Positions 5,485-6,368 of a stretch of DNA of 6,368 bases are shown here, piece after piece. The position numbers and the translations under genes are program-made. The stretch comes from Prevotellaceae bacterium UBA1787 (GTDB taxonomy: Bacteria > Bacteroidota > Bacteroidia > Bacteroidales > Bacteroidaceae). The notes under the pieces are model-generated. The model was not told the origin of the DNA. It saw only the letters and a list, made by a program, of their open reading frames with translations, and did no database searches. The stretch lies in contig DCGD01000086.1 of the NCBI GenBank assembly GCA_002315195.1, positions 13,978 through 20,345 of the forward strand, given 5' to 3'. Position 1 is the stretch's first letter, and the number at the start of each line of letters is the position of its first letter.

Positions 5485-6368
5485 ATGTCCATTTGGAATA
5501 AAATCAAAACATCCATCCGTAGAAAACAAAACCTTTCCACTGAGTCACAGGAAAGTTCATACGATGCTTCACACTATGCCTTCATAGACGTAGAAGTTGG
5601 CGTGAATGACAAAAAGATTCACGACATAGGTGCGCTCAGATGGGATGGCGCCGTGTTTCATTCCACGAAAAGGCAGGAACTTATGGAGTTTTTGAATGAT
5701 GCGGATTTCATCTGTGGTCACAACATCATTCATCACGATGTAAAACTCTTGTTCGATAATGTACCCCTCAGATGGTTGCCGGTAGATACATTGTATGCCT
5801 CACCTTTGCTTTTTCCCGAACGCCCCTATCATCACTTGCTGAAAGACGACAAATTGCTGAACGACCAGATGAACAATCCCGTCAATGACTGTAGAAAGGC
5901 TTATGACTTGTTGATGGACGAAATGGCGCAATGGGAACGGCTTTCCTCTGCACGGAAGACTATCCTTGCCACTTTGCTCCATGACATCCATGAATTTGAG
6001 GGATTCCTTGCCTTTGTCAAGGCACAACCAGGCAAGAAAGAAGAATTAGACCCCTTAATCCGCTCAGAATTTTACGGTAAAATATGTGAACATGCAAACA
6101 TCGTGGATATCATTGTTCGGCAGCCCTGTGAATTGGCATACGCCTTGGCTTTGATTGATACGACAGACCACCGCTCCGTCACACCACCATGGGTGCTGAA
6201 TAATTATCCAAACGTAGAAAATGTCATTAGAATTCTCCGACACACCCACTGCAAGAAAAAGTGCGGCTATTGCAACACTGTACTTGACATACACATTAAC
6301 CTGAAGCATTACTTTGGTTATGAAGGGTTCAGGACTTACGATGGGGAACCTTTGCAGGAGAACGCGGC
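5485..6368 (+). CDS. DEDD exonuclease fused to RecQ-like helicase, N-terminal part
   Basis: The frame starts at ATG 5485, 23 bp after the recQ stop, and stays open for 294 codons until the window edge cuts it. Residues about 30-145 form a DnaQ-like 3'-5' exonuclease domain: ExoI FIDVEVG (33-39, D35 and E37), ExoII FICGHNIIHHD (75-85, D85) and ExoIII around NNPVND (130-135, D135). In the ExoIII H-x4-D pattern the His position holds Asn130. A mainly helical stretch follows (about 140-250), then Cys256, Cys260 and Cys263. The last visible part, HYFGYEGFRTYDGEPLQEN (275-293), resembles the RecQ motif 0 that precedes Walker A. From memory it resembles very large Bacteroidota proteins annotated as RecQ-family helicases with an N-terminal exonuclease. 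The exonuclease call rests on visible motifs; the helicase part is inference, since Walker A is outside the window. It lies in a different frame from recQ and is probably co-transcribed with it. Confidence 0.82.
   Translation, partial: MSIWNKIKTSIRRKQNLSTESQESSYDASHYAFIDVEVGVNDKKIHDIGALRWDGAVFHSTKRQELMEFLNDADFICGHNIIHHDVKLLFDNVPLRWLPVDTLYASPLLFPERPYHHLLKDDKLLNDQMNNPVNDCRKAYDLLMDEMAQWERLSSARKTILATLLHDIHEFEGFLAFVKAQPGKKEELDPLIRSEFYGKICEHANIVDIIVRQPCELAYALALIDTTDHRSVTPPWVLNNYPNVENVIRILRHTHCKKKCGYCNTVLDIHINLKHYFGYEGFRTYDGEPLQENA

Noticed and set aside
6253..6276. CX3CX2C as a radical SAM signature
   Set aside because: The spacing matches, but the flanking sequence is that of an exonuclease-helicase linker and no radical SAM barrel is visible. 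A structural metal site is more likely, if any.
5800..6309. Two minus-strand frames of 75 and 81 codons near the right edge
   Set aside because: They are antisense to the exonuclease-helicase frame, whose motifs and unbroken 294 codons show that it is the coding one.

Overview
The window looks like a chromosomal segment from a member of the Bacteroidota, probably of the Bacteroides/Prevotella group. Three things point there. The promoters fit the Bacteroidota form (TTTG, about 19-21 bp, TAnnTTTG) rather than -35/-10 boxes. The tRNA gene does not encode CCA. XseA, Ddh and RecQ match what I remember of Bacteroidales proteins. Genus is inference from memory only. There is no transposase, integrase, phage gene or CRISPR array.

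Layout: (1) 1-83, the 3' part of a tRNA-Phe gene (GAA anticodon) and its hairpin terminator. (2) 84-453, mostly non-coding, with a good Bacteroidota-type promoter, a hairpin at its predicted transcription start, and no convincing gene. (3) 454-1962, an xseA-xseB operon for exonuclease VII. (4) 1970-2869 on the minus strand, ddh, meso-diaminopimelate dehydrogenase, convergent with xseB with only 7 bp between the stop codons and a palindrome over both. (5) 2870-3361, an AT-rich divergent intergenic region with a ddh promoter on one strand and a recQ promoter on the other. (6) 3362-5461, recQ, with an added helix-turn-helix-like C-terminus. (7) 5485 to the window end, the first 294 codons of a gene cut by the edge. 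It encodes a DEDD-type 3'-5' exonuclease domain that leads into what looks like the start of a second RecQ-type helicase domain.

Three of the five protein genes or operons concern DNA repair: exonuclease VII degrades single-stranded DNA, RecQ unwinds 3'-tailed and branched DNA, and the truncated gene joins an exonuclease to a probable helicase, as in the human WRN protein. recQ and the truncated gene are 23 bp apart on the same strand with no terminator between them, so they are probably co-transcribed. ddh serves lysine and peptidoglycan precursor synthesis and appears to be an unrelated neighbour.

The most interesting item is the truncated exonuclease-helicase gene at the right edge. It is open to the end of the window and has an Asn where the catalytic His of DEDDh exonucleases normally sits. 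The rest is ordinary core genome.
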